A DNA stretch of 64,000 bases from Atriophallophorus winterbourni (taxonomy: Eukaryota > Platyhelminthes > Trematoda > Plagiorchiida > Microphallidae), in NCBI GenBank assembly GCA_013407085.1, contig JACCGJ010004931.1, positions 1 to 64,000 of the forward strand, written 5' to 3'. Position numbers and translations under genes: made by a program. Below the pieces are notes generated by a model. The model did not search any database, was not told the DNA's origin, and saw nothing but the letters and a program-made list of their open reading frames with translations. This document shows, piece after piece, positions 1 through 14,400 of the stretch (position 1 is the first letter of the stretch; each line of letters begins with the position of its first letter).

Positions 1-1110
1 CTGCTGAGTTTCTGCCGTCACTAGGCTCCTTTTTCTCGCTAAACGGTCGATCTCTCTAGATAGATAATCTAATGTAGGAGGATTTTCTATGTTTTCAATT
101 GTTTGTATGCGCTCAACAATTTCCATTATATATGGTCCAATGTGCTGTCCTTAAAGTATAGGAAAAGTACTCGACCCATCCTTCCATCTGCTAAGTTTTG
201 TCAACAATTGCCTTACCAGATAGTGACTTTACGGGAGCTGTTTGTGGCTTGTTTAGACCAATGGCTCTTTGTATCTCACCATACATACCATGAGGATTTC
301 CAGTATTTTTGGACACCGAGGCTAGTTTAGGCTCAATATTAGTCACATGGACCTTATTTTTTATTTGCTCTATAAAAGTGTATGTTTTGATCTGGTTGAA
401 TTTCAAAAATGCTGACCGTTTCTCGTTTAGGTCGGCAGTCATCACACAAGCTTTAGCTTCGTACCAGGTGTTTGAATCGTTAGATAGAATGACTCGGCGC
501 ATATAGTGTTATACGATTCACAGTTTTCGCAGGCCGATTCTGGTGCACTTGTTTTTAAATAATTTAATAGTAGCACGGAGCCTGAACTGTCTATAAGTTC
601 TAAACGTTGTTGTGCATTATCACGTACCATGAACTTTCCTAAACAGTTTGGAAAGGACTCGTGATCTGTACCTACACTTGCATAAAAATCCGCAATACGA
701 CCATACAGTTTTTCTGCCGCATGCTATGAGGGCCGTTGCAAGACTATTAAAATGAGTTTTTTAACAGGGTCACGAATAGTGTCGGCACATAAACATAGAC
801 CCACGTAATGGTGCTAGCATTGCACCTCAGATTTGGGTTATAATCCGTTCACTATCGTTGCTATTTGTTTCTGCTACTTTTAGTATTCTCTTTTGCATGG
901 CAACCCAACTTCATACGATTAAGGTTCATCAGAACCATCTCCTTTTAAAAAGTCGTAATCCTTTTTTGAAAGACCAGTGTCCGATAGCCGCGTCTCTTGC
1001 AAGACACTGACGTCGACTTTCATCCTCCACAGCTTATTGTCAATGACAGTTGATTTTCTTACGTCTCTGATGTTCGTGTCGTTGCCACGAAATCTTGGAT
1101 GCATAGACAA
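1..1110 (-). mobile_element. Degenerate RTE-type non-LTR retrotransposon (endonuclease and linker), antisense
   Basis: Reading the minus strand, 1110-919 encodes an apurinic-type endonuclease start with the LQETRL motif followed by a KKDYDF block, as in RTE-clade ORF2 proteins. From about 500 down to 1 the frame resembles the endonuclease-RT linker (TAPVKSLSGKAIVDKT, then a QMERWV-like block with stops). The same linker is seen better preserved at 34365-33970. Several stops and frame changes show it is dead. The RT domain would lie beyond the left edge. Assignment to RTE rests on motif memory, not on a search. Confidence 0.7.
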
Positions 1111-1784
1111 TAAGGTCCAGATTTCTAATTTCAGAGCTGAGCTCCTCGCGTTAGCAATGCGTTTCTCTGGTGTGGAAAGTGCAATCTGCTTTTCTGTCAG
1201 TTCCTGAACCCCTGGCGCTCATTAGGGATCACAGATCGTGACAAGAAGACATTGTCCAGCTTGGGGCGGACGATTACCGTCCAATGATGTTCGAAGATTT
1301 CTTCTATCGTCTTAAGCAGCTCAATGCGTTGAGCTCCACACCAGTCGAGCCATAGATTGAATCCAATATCTGCTGCTTCACATGTTATTATCCCTAAAAT
1401 CCGAATGGTGTGTCCTTTCCATTGATGCCCTTAGATGTACACCAGGGTGGTTCAATATGAAGAACTATATATTTCCCAGGAACCAAGTGCTCACTCTCTA
1501 CGACACAATTCTAACCAAAGTAACAATTAGGCTGATACATTTGGACAACGATCCCGCCGCAGGCGTGCTACTAAGAACAGTCTTACGGGACTCCAGCTTC
1601 ATATTTTTCCTCGAGGTTGACTCCTGAAGTCTTTTGGATGATTTGATAATACCTCGTGACAATGGTGAGTTTGAAACAATGATTTTCCTTTCCCTAGGGG
1701 GCGCCGCCTTATTGCCTCAACTGCTCCACCTCCCCGAAACAAACTAGTTATGTGGCCTCGTTCACTCGCATTCACATCTCTTGT

Positions 1785-1864
1785 CGGCACACACACACAC
1801 ACACACATATATAGATATATATTAATATATATATATATATATATGATATTTGTGTGTGGGTGTG
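1785..1864. repeat. Compound microsatellite (CA)n-(TA)n-(GT)n
   Basis: A run of CA dinucleotides passes into TA repeats and then into GT-rich sequence. No gene is evident in the surrounding 1421-2227; the short ORFs there show no family signature. The first Argonaute exon could lie here, but I could not identify it. Confidence 0.9.
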
Positions 1865-2227
1865 TTGCCGTCCTTTATTCATATTTCAACACTTCACTGC
1901 CATGAATATCTCCGGCGTCGTTTGTACCTGTTTTAATGTGTTCCACTTATTTGCTGTATTAGCGATGCTTCTAATGGACGTGGTCTATCGAACAATGTCT
2001 TCATTTTATTAACCAACCTCTGCACTTTGAGATTTCAACTTTTCATTTTCATTCCCAAACGGTAGTTTATATGATCTTATTTTCCGTCTTTTATCGTATA
2101 GCGTTTATTATTACGACTAACCAACAATCTTTCAACGATTTCTCATCGCTCTGGGCTATTATATGGTAATTTATTGTGTTGTGATTCTGTCAGCTGACGT
2201 TCACAATATTTAACGTAATCCTTTCAG

Positions 2228-2461
2228 TCTTGGTGTGAATAAATGCGTGACGGTTCCTGCACGGCCTGATGGCGGTAGGATTTCGGGAACGCCTGTAAAA
2301 ATTCTATGTAACTGCTTTAATATGACGTTCAAATCGGTGCCTGTAAGAATGTATCACCTTGAGAAACTGGACGTTTCTACTTTGGGAGTTGATGGCACGA
2401 AAAAACGGGTCCCCGCGAACTCTAAAGAAATTCGGATTTATATGCAGGAAGCATTGCGTTC
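2228..2461 (+). CDS. Argonaute exon (N domain start)
   Basis: Follows a CTTTCAG acceptor and ends at a GTAAGT donor. The frame contains RPDGGRISGTPVKILCN, the usual N-terminal strand of Argonautes. One nucleotide of a split codon begins the exon, so a 5' coding exon must exist upstream. Ends in phase 2. Confidence 0.88.
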
Positions 2462-5400
2462 GTAAGTTTATTCTGTCGCACCCACGCGCATATCCAACGT
2501 TTCAAAAGTTTACTAATGTCGTGGCATGAGTGGTTTTCTGAATTTGCAGAATGTGTGTGTAATGTGTGAAAGCACAAGCCTGATCCAGAGAAAGTACCGC
2601 ACAGTCAGAGACAGCACGTGGGCTAAGATACTGTCATGTTGCCCATACCTAAACAGATAATAGAGGGGGAAATAGAAATTGTAGTTATACTCCAGCGTGT
2701 TTCAGCATGCAGCACACTACCGGTGGCCAATCAATTTAGCACGGTGTTTGCCGCACAGCACAGAAGTGCTGCATGATTGCACCTCCGTGCACAATTTTTA
2801 GAATGAAAGGCCAGTGGCCAGAGCCATCGTTTTAGCACGTTCAACTCCTCCGTAGTATTTTGCATCCTTTTGCGTTAGCGTAGCTGCCTTTGTGTCAACA
2901 TCTTGTTGAATCGGCACACAACTACCGCTATAATCGAAATTGGTATATAGATAAGTTTGGAGACATACATTTAGGAGCGGATGTGACTAGCAGCGTTAAA
3001 GCGTGACGGCGCAAATACACAAGAGCGAAGCAGGTTAAGATAAGCTGTCGCGAATGCGAGTTTCCGCCCAGAAGTCTTGCAGATCGGAAACTAGCTTGAC
3101 CTGTGACGCGTCCACTGATTTCATTTACCTTTCATTTCTTTTGATAACTTGTTATAATATCAATTAGATTTCACAAAATTCTTCTTGTTGGTTTAGGGGA
3201 TGGGTATCTATATGCATGAGATCACTTAGTTTTCTTCGACCCTTTATGCGCCGTTCCTAATAGTGTTGAAATTGTGGCACCGAAGCGATTATACGTTGGT
3301 ATATTATCCGCTTGTTTGCTTTCAGATTGCGGCGGTATGGTTTAACACAACTGCCAGTCTTTGTGACTTGTAGCGATGCGGGAGGTGTTGGTGATCTTCA
3401 TGAGTTTGCCTTTTCTCGGTTGTACTGTTCCATAATTGATCACATACTTGGACGGGCATTTCGATGTCAAACTGCTGTAGCCACTTCGATGTGAATTGTT
3501 CGAGTTTTTTTCATTAATCCCGTATATTAGATCAGTTATTGTAGTGGTAATGTACGTATCTGTTTCCCAATAAGCTATTAGTGTAACAATAGTAATGACA
3601 TTCATTCGTTCCTGGTTGCTTTTGAAGTCCGCACCAAAAACATTGCGTTTAGTTCCGTAACTGAATTTAATGATTCTTTGCGGATGTATCAAACTGATAC
3701 GTAGTTGGTTGAGTCCATAGCTCAAGCCATCGTCCAACCGTTGTGTTGAAGAAAACCACCTTACATGTCTCTGATCAATACATCGGTCCACTAGCAAGTC
3801 ATATTTGACACGTTTCAACAGTGCCTTGACCCACGGGTCCATGCCCCATGTGATTTATGACGGTGGATCGATGCTTTTTTCTCTGTCTCCGTTGGACCCT
3901 AAAAGTGACGAAAAATTCGAATTGCGGTTCGAAATAGACGACCCGAATCAAGTCAGAAAACTGTACATGCATTGTTCTCTGATTCGAGTGAAAATTGTCG
4001 ATTTAAATGAAATACTCACCTATTTGAGCAATCCGAATGCCTCGATTCTGCAACTACCACAGGTACGCTGTTGTTTTTCAATATACCAGCAATAGGATGC
4101 CATTCGTATTTTGGATTGCATTCTGAATGATGCTTTCAAAACGAACTACGTATCCATGGGTAGAAACGCCCTATTTGAGCTAAAGCATTGTGCGGTTTTA
4201 AATGAAAGCATGCTACAAATTCATCGTGGTTATTTCACGAGCGTTCGCCCTCAATGGAAAATCCGTATCATTGTCGATTTGGTGAGTCATTTTCGTTGTT
4301 TTTTCTAACTTTTGATAGAGCTTCAAGGCCTTTCTTGTGCCAGGAAATGTGGCCGATGTTTTGTATGGGAAATATGGTGAAGCGATGTACTCCTCCATCC
4401 AAGCGATGGAACGGGATGTGAAACATGTTAGTGTTCAAGCTTGTGAAGAATACGCGAAACAACTGGGTAAGTCTCCACAATCTTGACAGACAAAAGACCA
4501 GCGCCTGTGTTGCTTCAACGTCATAATTATGTGAAATGTTTGTTTATTGATATACGCATACTTGTGAATTACCTTTTTCTGTTTGCTGATCTGTACATTT
4601 CGCGGTCTCTCCCACGTGAAGGCAATCATTCGAGCTTCTATTTCGCTTACATTGTTGTAATCCGTTAGCTACGCACCATTATTGCTCTTTTCTCTCAGGG
4701 TATCCTCGGAGGTACAAAATTCACGGAATATCTTCTCAAGGAGCAAACAAATTGATTATACAAGATATCAACCAGACAGTGGAGGAATATTTTGCCGATA
4801 AATACAAGATTAACCTCAAATACCCGGATTTACCCTGTGTAAAGGTTTGTGGGTTTGTATAACCACCATGTGTAGGTAAACCGTGATCGGGAAGTGTATA
4901 TACCGATGGAATTGCTCGATATATTGCCGTTTCAAGAATCGAGGCTAAGCAGAGCAGAGGTTGCTGCCGCGATCATCAGGGCGGCTGCAGTGAGACCGAA
5001 TGATCGTTTCAAGGGGATTCAGCAGTTTTTACATGGTGTACTTGGGGAGTACGTCATTTTTTCTTGTGGAATACGAATTGTGCATGTCGTTGTTTTATTT
5101 TTTTAACTAAAAGGTTGCATTCGTCAGCATAATCGATATTAGTAATTTTATTAACCTCATGGAAAAGTGAGCTACTCAAGTTCTGTCTATGTCAATCTGG
5201 AATAATCCTTTATGGGTATTAATCGTTAGCAGTTCTCGCGAATCAGGTGAAACTTCAATCTGCATATAGGCGTCAGCTTGGTAGAGCTTTGTGAAGTACG
5301 AACCACCATTGAACATTGTGAACAAATCATCTGCAATAGGTAATTGATAGTGGTGAGTTTCCAAAGCGGCATTCAAACCAGTTGAAAAATCGGCGCAGAT

Positions 5401-8400
5401 TCGGGTGGATCCCTTCGGCTTTTTAACGACAACGATGGGTGCTGCCCAGTCAGAGTATGTTACTGGAACCAGAACAACTTGGTCTTGTAGCCTTTGAAGT
5501 TCAGCTTCGACTTGTGGTAGGGATGCGTACGGCACAGGTCATTTCGGTCGGTATATTTTGCTTCTTTTTGAGATGGAGATTAGCTTGCGCCTTGTTACAT
5601 TTTCCAAGTTCGTTTGTAAACACGGTTGCATGTTCAAGTATTATCGCGTCTCGCTTTTTCTGGAGTGTTTCGGTTGCTTGTACCTGATTGTAAATTGCAC
5701 TGATCGGAAGGCAAGCCAAATCGAGGAGATCAAACCAATCGAGGCCAAACAGGTTGAGTTGTGAATTATACACGTAACACGTGCCTACGACCGTTGAGCT
5801 TCCGAATGAGATTTGGCATTGCAGCTGTTCAGTCAGCTGTACGGAACCTCCACAGGCACTGGTGGCGGTCTGCGCCGTAGGTTTAAGTTCTTGCGACCCA
5901 AGTTTCCGCCAGATTTTTCGGGCAATGATCGTAATGTCTGATGCAGTGTCCAACTGCATCCACTGAATCAAATACTCCTTTGAAGTCTAAAAAGATGGCT
6001 ATTGTCGGCTGTCGATAAGTGTGCCGCAGTTCTAAGATCCTTTGAAGAGTAAAAATGGGGTCGACACAGCCTCTGACAGGCCGGAAGCCAGCTTTCTGCT
6101 CTCGGATCTGTGATTCGCTATGCGATGTTAATCTTCGAAGACATGGACGCCAATAATCTCGTAATTATGGGAATGGGACTTATCCCACGGTGATTAGAGC
6201 ACGAGCTTCGTACACCTTTTTAAGTTTAGGTATGATAACCTATTCTCCCCAACTCTGAGGGACAGATTCTGACAACCACATTTCACGGAGGAGATCGCCT
6301 AATGTACGAATTAGGACTTGGTATTCTTTTTGCTGTTCGTGGAATGCCACGCAAGCAACTGTTTCTAACAGACCGGTTGTACGGTGTTAGTGACGGATTC
6401 CTGTGGATCGTTAGATCCTTTTTGGGGTAAATAATTAGTCCCTAATTGAACTCTATAGTCATGTGGTGATTATGAATTAGACATAAACCCTACATCTACA
6501 TCCATGAGCGACATTGACGGAAAGAACTTACCAACAGCTATTTCAATCGAGTGTGGCAGATCCAGGCAAAACTTGTCTATGCTCTATAATTGAGCTCGAT
6601 CACAATGAGCAGTTTAACTACCTAGATGGGACAGAGCGAAAGAAATCGTGTACGGTCTGGCCAGGTTGACGTTTATTAAACTTGAGTGCCTCTGGAATTC
6701 GCTTTCGAAAGGATTTATTTCACTTCCATAGGGGCACTTCTGCTTTACGAATGTTAGTAATCTCGAAGTTTTCAACCATCGTTGTTTGAGATGGATTGCT
6801 CATGTTTGATGACAACACTATGTTTGCAAATAAGGTCAGGCGTCTTGAGAATCAACGATATACGTCTTCAATCAGTCATTAATCAACGCCGTCTCCGCTG
6901 CAAATTAAGCCTGAACGGGTACCACGCCAACCGCTCTACGCATCAATTGGCATGGACTAATAAAGTGGCTGGTGTTCAGTTCTTGGCCTGGAAGAATGAC
7001 TTGAAAAGGCTTGCTTTTGGACTAGCTTAGGTTGCGTGTGAGCGGTTACCTGGATGGGGTATAAAAGAAAGTGGTAGAGAGAGAGAGAGTACGACTCGAC
7101 ACATTGGAAACGGTTGAAATGAAGCGACATCAATGGAGAGAGTGCGTCGTTTCTATTTCCTCCCTGCCACGAATTTTGTTGTGTCCACAAACTATGAAAA
7201 AACAAAAATGAACAAACGGCCTGTGCGAATGGACAAAAAATATCATTGTTCCTCTTTATCCTTTCCATGTATTGTACATCTCATTGCGTTGTTGAACAGC
7301 ACCATATCGATATAAGATTGTGCATGATGGTATTTGTGTCAGATATATTCGCGATGATTATATTAAACTTATCGTATAACACGAGCGCTCAGCCTTGGCG
7401 CTTTGATCTTTTATGATCCTCGGTTATTCTGTTTGTTCAAAGCATGGCCCATGAAAATTAGGCCACCAAACCTCTATCCATTGCCTTTCAATTGTCTCAC
7501 TTTGGTGTTTGTTTAGGGAACAATCACCGATTTACTTCAAAGGATGACAGTACCACGTAGGCCATCCTACGTCAAGATACAACCTGAGCATGGATGGAAG
7601 TCTTACGTATCATTGCTTTGGCATTACTATTGTAATTTACGTACGGTTTTCGTTCCAGGTCTCCTACACATATTTTTTACACGAAAGAGCACGCATCTTG
7701 CTCTACCCCATATTCACGGGGACTCACTGAACCCAGTTCAATCCTCATACTTTAATGCAGATCGATGCAACTGCAATCTCTGATGACGTTTTTTGTATTT
7801 TATATTTTTGTTTTCTCTGTGCTTGATGATCTGGTGATGTTTCCATATCAATGATAAACCTGTATTCCCGTTCCATTTATCTTGACATGCCCGCTATTTG
7901 AAGTTATTTTTTCTGTTGCTCTACAGCATGTTAAGATTGATTGATTGATTTTCAATTTTCTCGTGTCATATTGAATTAGCCGATGCCCCTATCTCATTTA
8001 ACCGAACCACCGTATATTTCCCTTAGTCGTCATGATATCTTTGAACGTTTCGGTATAAATGTGGATATGCGACCAACGGAGACAACTGCCCTCATGATTA
8101 AGCCACCGGTTGCTAACTTTGGTGAAGTGGACACGCCGCTGAATCGGGGTTTCTGGCCTGTGCCGCGTTTTCACACTCCAGCCTCGGGTGAAGCGATAAA
8201 AACAATCGTTTTCGTTGTCCCGGGAAAGAGCGTACGTTATGTTTCCTGTAAAGATCTGCTTGATTTCATACACTAGTTTGATCGACTGTACTCCATTGTG
8301 CCAAAGCAGAAGTCGGGTCTAAAACGTAACGCTGATTGCTGGCATTGATATTTCAGGATATCATTAAAGCATTTTATATGAATGATGTCACAATCAGTGT

Positions 8401-11400
8401 ATCATGCGTGGCTTCCTCTGGATTGTGTGGCGACTAAATGATTATACTCGATCGCGCTTCCACACTGATTGACGGCTGTGATCTTGATGTTCTTACAATG
8501 CTATCATTGCTATGCGATCCAGGTTTTGTAAACACTGTTTTCATATGATTGGTTCTGACAGAAATGTTTCAAACATTCTTGTGTGGGGTTTGGGCAGTGC
8601 AAAAGGTTTTGCTGCCATGCTTCTTAGGTATCGACAAGTAATAACTATCTCTGAGCTTTTACAAAACATTTGTGACTTTTGTGCTAGCCATTTTGTTCAA
8701 CTTGGGTTTGTAATTCGTCCTTTGCTTGGCTGTGACAAAGTTTAGGTACTTGAGGACTATGGTGCCGTAGATCGAAGAAAATGATGCGCAGAGCTATTGG
8801 AGCGAGAAGCGTCGAACCGGAAGGAAATAATCCTAAATTGGTCTAGAGGCACCTGTGAGAATTTTGTTCATATCCAGAATAGCTTTCCTAAATTCGAACC
8901 GCACTGCTCGACTGGGCCATCACTCCAAACTAGCTGCTCATTCATTTTTCATAAACCTATTTTAGTGATCCGAGTTTTCAAATGTCACTCGAACCTTTTC
9001 TGTTCGTGGCTCGGTAAGTGTGGTCCTAACTGCACTAACTCGCGAATGATTCTACCTCCCTCATTTCCTGCTTCGGCCACCGGGACGCAGCTTAACAGCA
9101 GCACGCGACCATATACAGTGGAATTGGCGGTCAACCTAAGTTAGATAGGTGATCATACGTTGAATATTCAATGTTCCAGCATGTGCAGTGACTAACTTTT
9201 ATAGTTTGCAATTTTCTCCGATTGCGAGTTTATACTACATATTACCCTTTGATAGCTAGGGCCAGTCTACCCCTTCGAAACTGTGCTGCTCACGACCCAT
9301 CTATGGTTTCTTCACTAACCGTAGTAAACTCTCGATACTCGAATCGCATTCGCTAATCTGTGTATGTATGAAAGCACAAGCCTGATCCAGGTAAAGTGCC
9401 TCGCACTTGAAGATTGCACGTCGGCTAAGATACTGTTAGGTTGCCTGGCCTAGACAGATATCGGAAAGGAAAATTGAAATGGCAGTGAGACTCCAGCGTG
9501 TATTCGCATGCAGCTCACTACCGGTATCGAATCAATTTAGTATGGTGTTAGCTGTACAGCTCCAAAGTGCTGCTAAACTAAGTGGAAACTAACTACCTCC
9601 GTATCATGAAACAACAACAAGTATCCACAGTGCTAGAAAGACAATGACCCTCGTACGCTTTATGCGTCCTAAAAATCGCGACTTATTATCTTTATTGCTT
9701 CGCATTAACAATGTTTACGAGGTCTGGTCTACATTTTGTTCGAACCTGAATGTATGGCCCCAATCTAAATGAAACCCTAATAAAAACTAAAAAATTCCAG
9801 CTAAACACCTCATTACTATTTCCGGATATGTTAATTTTGACGGATTCCTTTACTTAGCGAAATGATTCTTTCTTTTTTAAGGTATGTTTATGATATATTC
9901 CTTAGGTTATCGCAAATTTTAATCCACCCGGTTTACTGTTTGTTGTTCTGTGATGTGTAATCAAAATCCTGGTTGCTATTCAAGCTCATCTTGTTTGCTT
10001 CTGTTTTTAACCTGGAATATTACTTGGCTGTGTGGGTCGCTGTTTTATTTCATCGTTTGTTTGATGTCTATCACCGTTTACGTCGGAAATATTACTCACT
10101 AGAAAATGGTTAGTTGTCTCTTTTGAACCTATTTCAGGGTGTGTACTCCGTTGTTAAACGAAATTTGGAACACGAAGGCCGGAAGTTTGGCTTAGAGTTT
10201 AATATCAATGACGGGGGTGCGTTAAAAGCATTTCAAGTTAACGCTAAACTTAAACAGGCTTTGGAACAGGTGAGACTCCTGTCACTTTGAAACTTTTCGA
10301 AACAATTATAATCAGCAACACTATTTTATATCCTGTCCGTAAACGTAGACGACTCCACCAACAATGGATTATGTATATTTGCAATCGCGCAATACTTTGC
10401 ACCATACCGATGACACCGTGCGGAATTGATGTGTTGCATATGTAGACAGTGGACATTGATAAGGTTGCCCACCCTAAACACTATCGATCAGCCTCTGCAT
10501 TAAGTACGCTGATCTCTCTTTATGGGAACGCCACAATATCCATTGCAAAATTGCATTAGCGTCGTGTGTGCTACGCTTCTAGGCGGTTGTAAAGCTGATC
10601 TAGTCGAGTGAATTGTATTTGTTGCTCACTTTTTTGGCATTGGACGGAATAACTTAGGTTCGAAAACATGGCTGTCATTCGGCACTGAAATATTGAGGCG
10701 TATGACTATGCAATTGAGTCATTGATCTCCCTTTTTATCGTATCAATTGTTTGCATTGTTTTGTAACAGTGTAAGCACCGAAATCGTAACCAATTGTGAA
10801 CAATTAATTCGTGCTTTTACCTTAGGCCTATGCATCATGCTCGTAATAAAAGTGTGAAATGTAAGTTTACTTGCTGAACGTGCTTCGAGTTTGTGAGGAT
10901 GCAAGCACTCATAACTCGTACCGATGATTCTATTCCAAAATATGAAATGTGGTCAGAGCAACCGATCGATCGCTAGTGTTGATGTCACTCGAGCTCACTT
11001 GTGCTGCTTTTAACACTCATTTGTTCTGGTTTGGAGCTGCTTATACCAATTTCATTTTACGGGGTCATTGAGAAATGTGTATTTTACTGCTGTTTCGTGT
11101 TGTTCCAACAATTATTTTCTACCTACTGGCCATTAGTGTGCTCGTAACGAATGTTTGATTTTTCCAAGTCGCCACACAGTATGATTTGCAACTGGCACCC
11201 CGTTTTGCTGTTTTTGCATATTTAACTTTTAATTAGTTACGGCTGTTGGTTGCATTCTCCAATATCTCGGCTTTCGAATCCCACATTGCAATCATCATGT
11301 TTCCGCCTCTCTCTCAGTTGCCTCCTTATTACACAAAGGAGATGTGAACCACAACGAGTTTTAAACGTTGCTTTCGTTATCTTCCATGTTATTGAGCACA

Positions 11401-14400
11401 CATCCGAAGCAAGTCTATGTCAGCTAAATTAATTTCAGAAATTTAGCAGATAATGAAATGCATTAGAGCAAGCCTTTGGCACTTTTACTGCATGTGTATT
11501 CGTTTTGCTTTTCTAAGTAAACGATATAACTGAAAATTTATGTGTCACACAACAAACTCCATCGGCTCTTGCATTGCAGGATTATGCTTTGGCCATCTTG
11601 GTGTTACGCGATACGAATTCCTACTATGAAATCAAACGTAACGGGGATTTATTGTTGGGCATGCCGACACAATGCGTTAAAGAAGCGACGCTATCTAAAC
11701 GTGGAGTATGGTGTATGTTTCGCTTACACGCGCTTTCAACGTCTGGATGTTCCACTTATCCAGGCGATGTTGGAATTATGATTAAATCTCGTTGTTTTTG
11801 ACATCTAAACGAGCTCTGCTTTGACATGTCTCTCGTGACTGGCATTTTGTCTCCTGACGAGCGGATGCTTGCTAATGTGTATCAAGTTATTGTAGCTTTT
11901 AAATGTAATTTGTATGCGTTTACCTGTGCGATAGATTGAAGCTACTGATACGTTGTTAAACTTCCCTTTGCCTGTCCCCAAAGCCTACTCGTAGCATCGT
12001 AAGTGCTGCTTCGATTTTCTGTTTGCAATGCGTAAACTTTTTCGAATCATTTTATTTTCGTCAACAAGTCACAAACAACGCATAACATGATCATTCAAAA
12101 GCGTCTTGATCGCTTGACCAGGAATCATTCCGTGAATCTGCTTTCGAACATCGTGGTTTCTTGTATGGACCTTATTTAAGAGTGGTTTCAATGTTAAACG
12201 TCATGTATTGTAATGTTTGGGTACGTTTTAATACTTCGAGAAACAGTTGTCTGTGATACACTGCTTTAATTTGGACTGTAGTGCTTTTGTTCTATGATTA
12301 TTTTGATATACGTTGGTTAATTTTCAACAAATCCTTGTTAGCCATTCTCCGTTAACTCCTCTGCTTGATTCTTTGAAGCTAGTTTGATAACTTCACGAAA
12401 TTCAGACGTGACATCCGCTTTGTGACCCCTCAGCAACTACAATATTATCGCAATGAAATTTAACAACACACAACAGACAACTCGTGTCATGTATAGTTGA
12501 CCAATTATTTTTCAACTCTATTTGGTAAATGCAGCTCTTGGTGTATTCTTGTCATGACCATTGTTTGCGTTGTGTTTTGTTTTTTACATATCTCTGCCCA
12601 CAACCGCTTGTCTTGTTTGTCAACGTTCGCGCAATTTTGTTCGATCAACTTGCGAGATCTTTTAAAAGGCTCATGTTATAATCTATCGCATTGTTTGTCT
12701 TCCTCAGCTAATTTGTTGTTGAAAATAAACTGCAAACTTGGCGGAGTGAATTGGACAATTCCATCGTTGCTGAACTCGCGTCCCAACGAGTCGTCTGAAC
12801 GATTCATTGTTTTTGGTGCTGATGTGACACATCCACCTCCAGGGCAAAGCAGTAATAATTTGAGATATTCGGTTGCTGCAGTGACGGCCAGCTATACGCC
12901 TGATTTAGCTCGGTACGCTGCGGTTGTATGCCAACAAGCAACCAGCTGCTCTGACACACGTACCACACGGGAAATTATCGACAATTTGGAAAGTATGGTA
13001 GAGGAATTACTAAAGGTTTGTCCTTGTTTTTTTGTCTTTCGCGTTTGATGATAGTCGTAAAACGCACGCGTTTTTTTTCATAATGCTACAGTCTCCGTCA
13101 TTCTTTCTGACTCGATGTTGGGTTAAATTGGTTTTGCGAACTCAGTTCATGCACCTGATGTTGCAATGAATGTATGCTGCGAAAATTTCGGCTAAGGGAG
13201 ATCTTTTTCAAGTCTCCGTTCAACCGTATACATGGGCTAACTGTAAGATCATTCAGTTGTTTTGCTGCAGTAATTTCACTCGAAGCAACTTGAAAGTGTA
13301 ATGTCTACCCTTCGATGCTTTTGGAATATAGTCGTACGTCTTTACCGTCGTACAACTAATCGTTAGGTGCTCTAACGTGTCTATTTTCTATTTCAGTCTG
13401 TTTTATGTTGTGATGATTTTATGCATGTATGCCGTCCGTGTCGTGACATCTTTTGCTGTGGCCCGTATCTAAAACGTGCTCCGCCAAGGCGGAATCACGA
13501 ATAAGGGATTGATATTCCCTCGCATCCCGGGGCTGTCTCCGGACAGGCTTTCGGTGTTCGTCGATTCTAGTGTGAATTTCCCTGGAAGTCTGCCCTATGT
13601 AAACACCCGAACAGTCCTTACAGTTGATTCTGTAGATGCTGTTTGTAACGTTAGCTAGAGGCGTCTTATCCTTGAGGTGCATCAGAATTGAACGGATAGT
13701 TTTCCCTTTCTTATAAGTTACGCGTATGGCCGCCTGGTTCAAGATTCTACGTATCGCTTCAGAAGTGCATTTTACATAAGGTATACAGACTGTATCTCGC
13801 CAATTTTTCTCCAATTTTTCGGATGGGTATTTTACCTTCATCAATTGGCGTTTTACAAAACGTTTTGGATAACCGTGGTCTATGAGCCTTTGGCTCGCTT
13901 CACGGTGCGCCTGTTTTCGCTCCCTTTCGTCGCTGCACAGGTGTTCTATCTTGTGGAAAATGGAACAAGCTATGGAACTGAAGATCTGTCTTGGATGAGC
14001 GAAAGTGTATCGTAGTACAGCATCTGTATCGATAGGTTTCCGATAAACAGAAGTTTTTATTTTCCCGTCTACTTTTTGTGCTAAACACTCCAAAAATGGA
14101 AGAGTGCCTGTGCAGGATTCCACTTCCTTTGTGACAGTAATACATGGGTCTATTTTATTTAAATATTTAAAGAAGGCCTCTAACTGATCTCGCTTGATGA
14201 TAACAAATGTGTCATCAACATAGTGCCACCATAATTTTGGCTTGAACCCTTCATTGTTAAGGGCTTTGTTCTCGAAATGCTCTATATACATGTTCGCAAG
14301 TACTGGAGATATCGGTGAACCCATTGCTCATTAAATACGAAGTGGTACATACTTAGGCAGATCGATACACCGTTGATAATTTGCTGGACGCTCAAGTTTG

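Noticed and set aside
1873..2010. ATG-containing frame as the Argonaute first exon
   Set aside because: Open frame from ATG near 1902, but no donor that gives the required phase with a good consensus; left unassigned.
3342..3842. 166-codon minus-strand open frame
   Set aside because: Overlaps an Argonaute intron and exon, shows no signal or motif, and is best explained by chance.
13380..13420. Hammerhead at the Penelope element's own 3' end
   Set aside because: No CUGAUGA/GAAA pair is present near either end of this copy.
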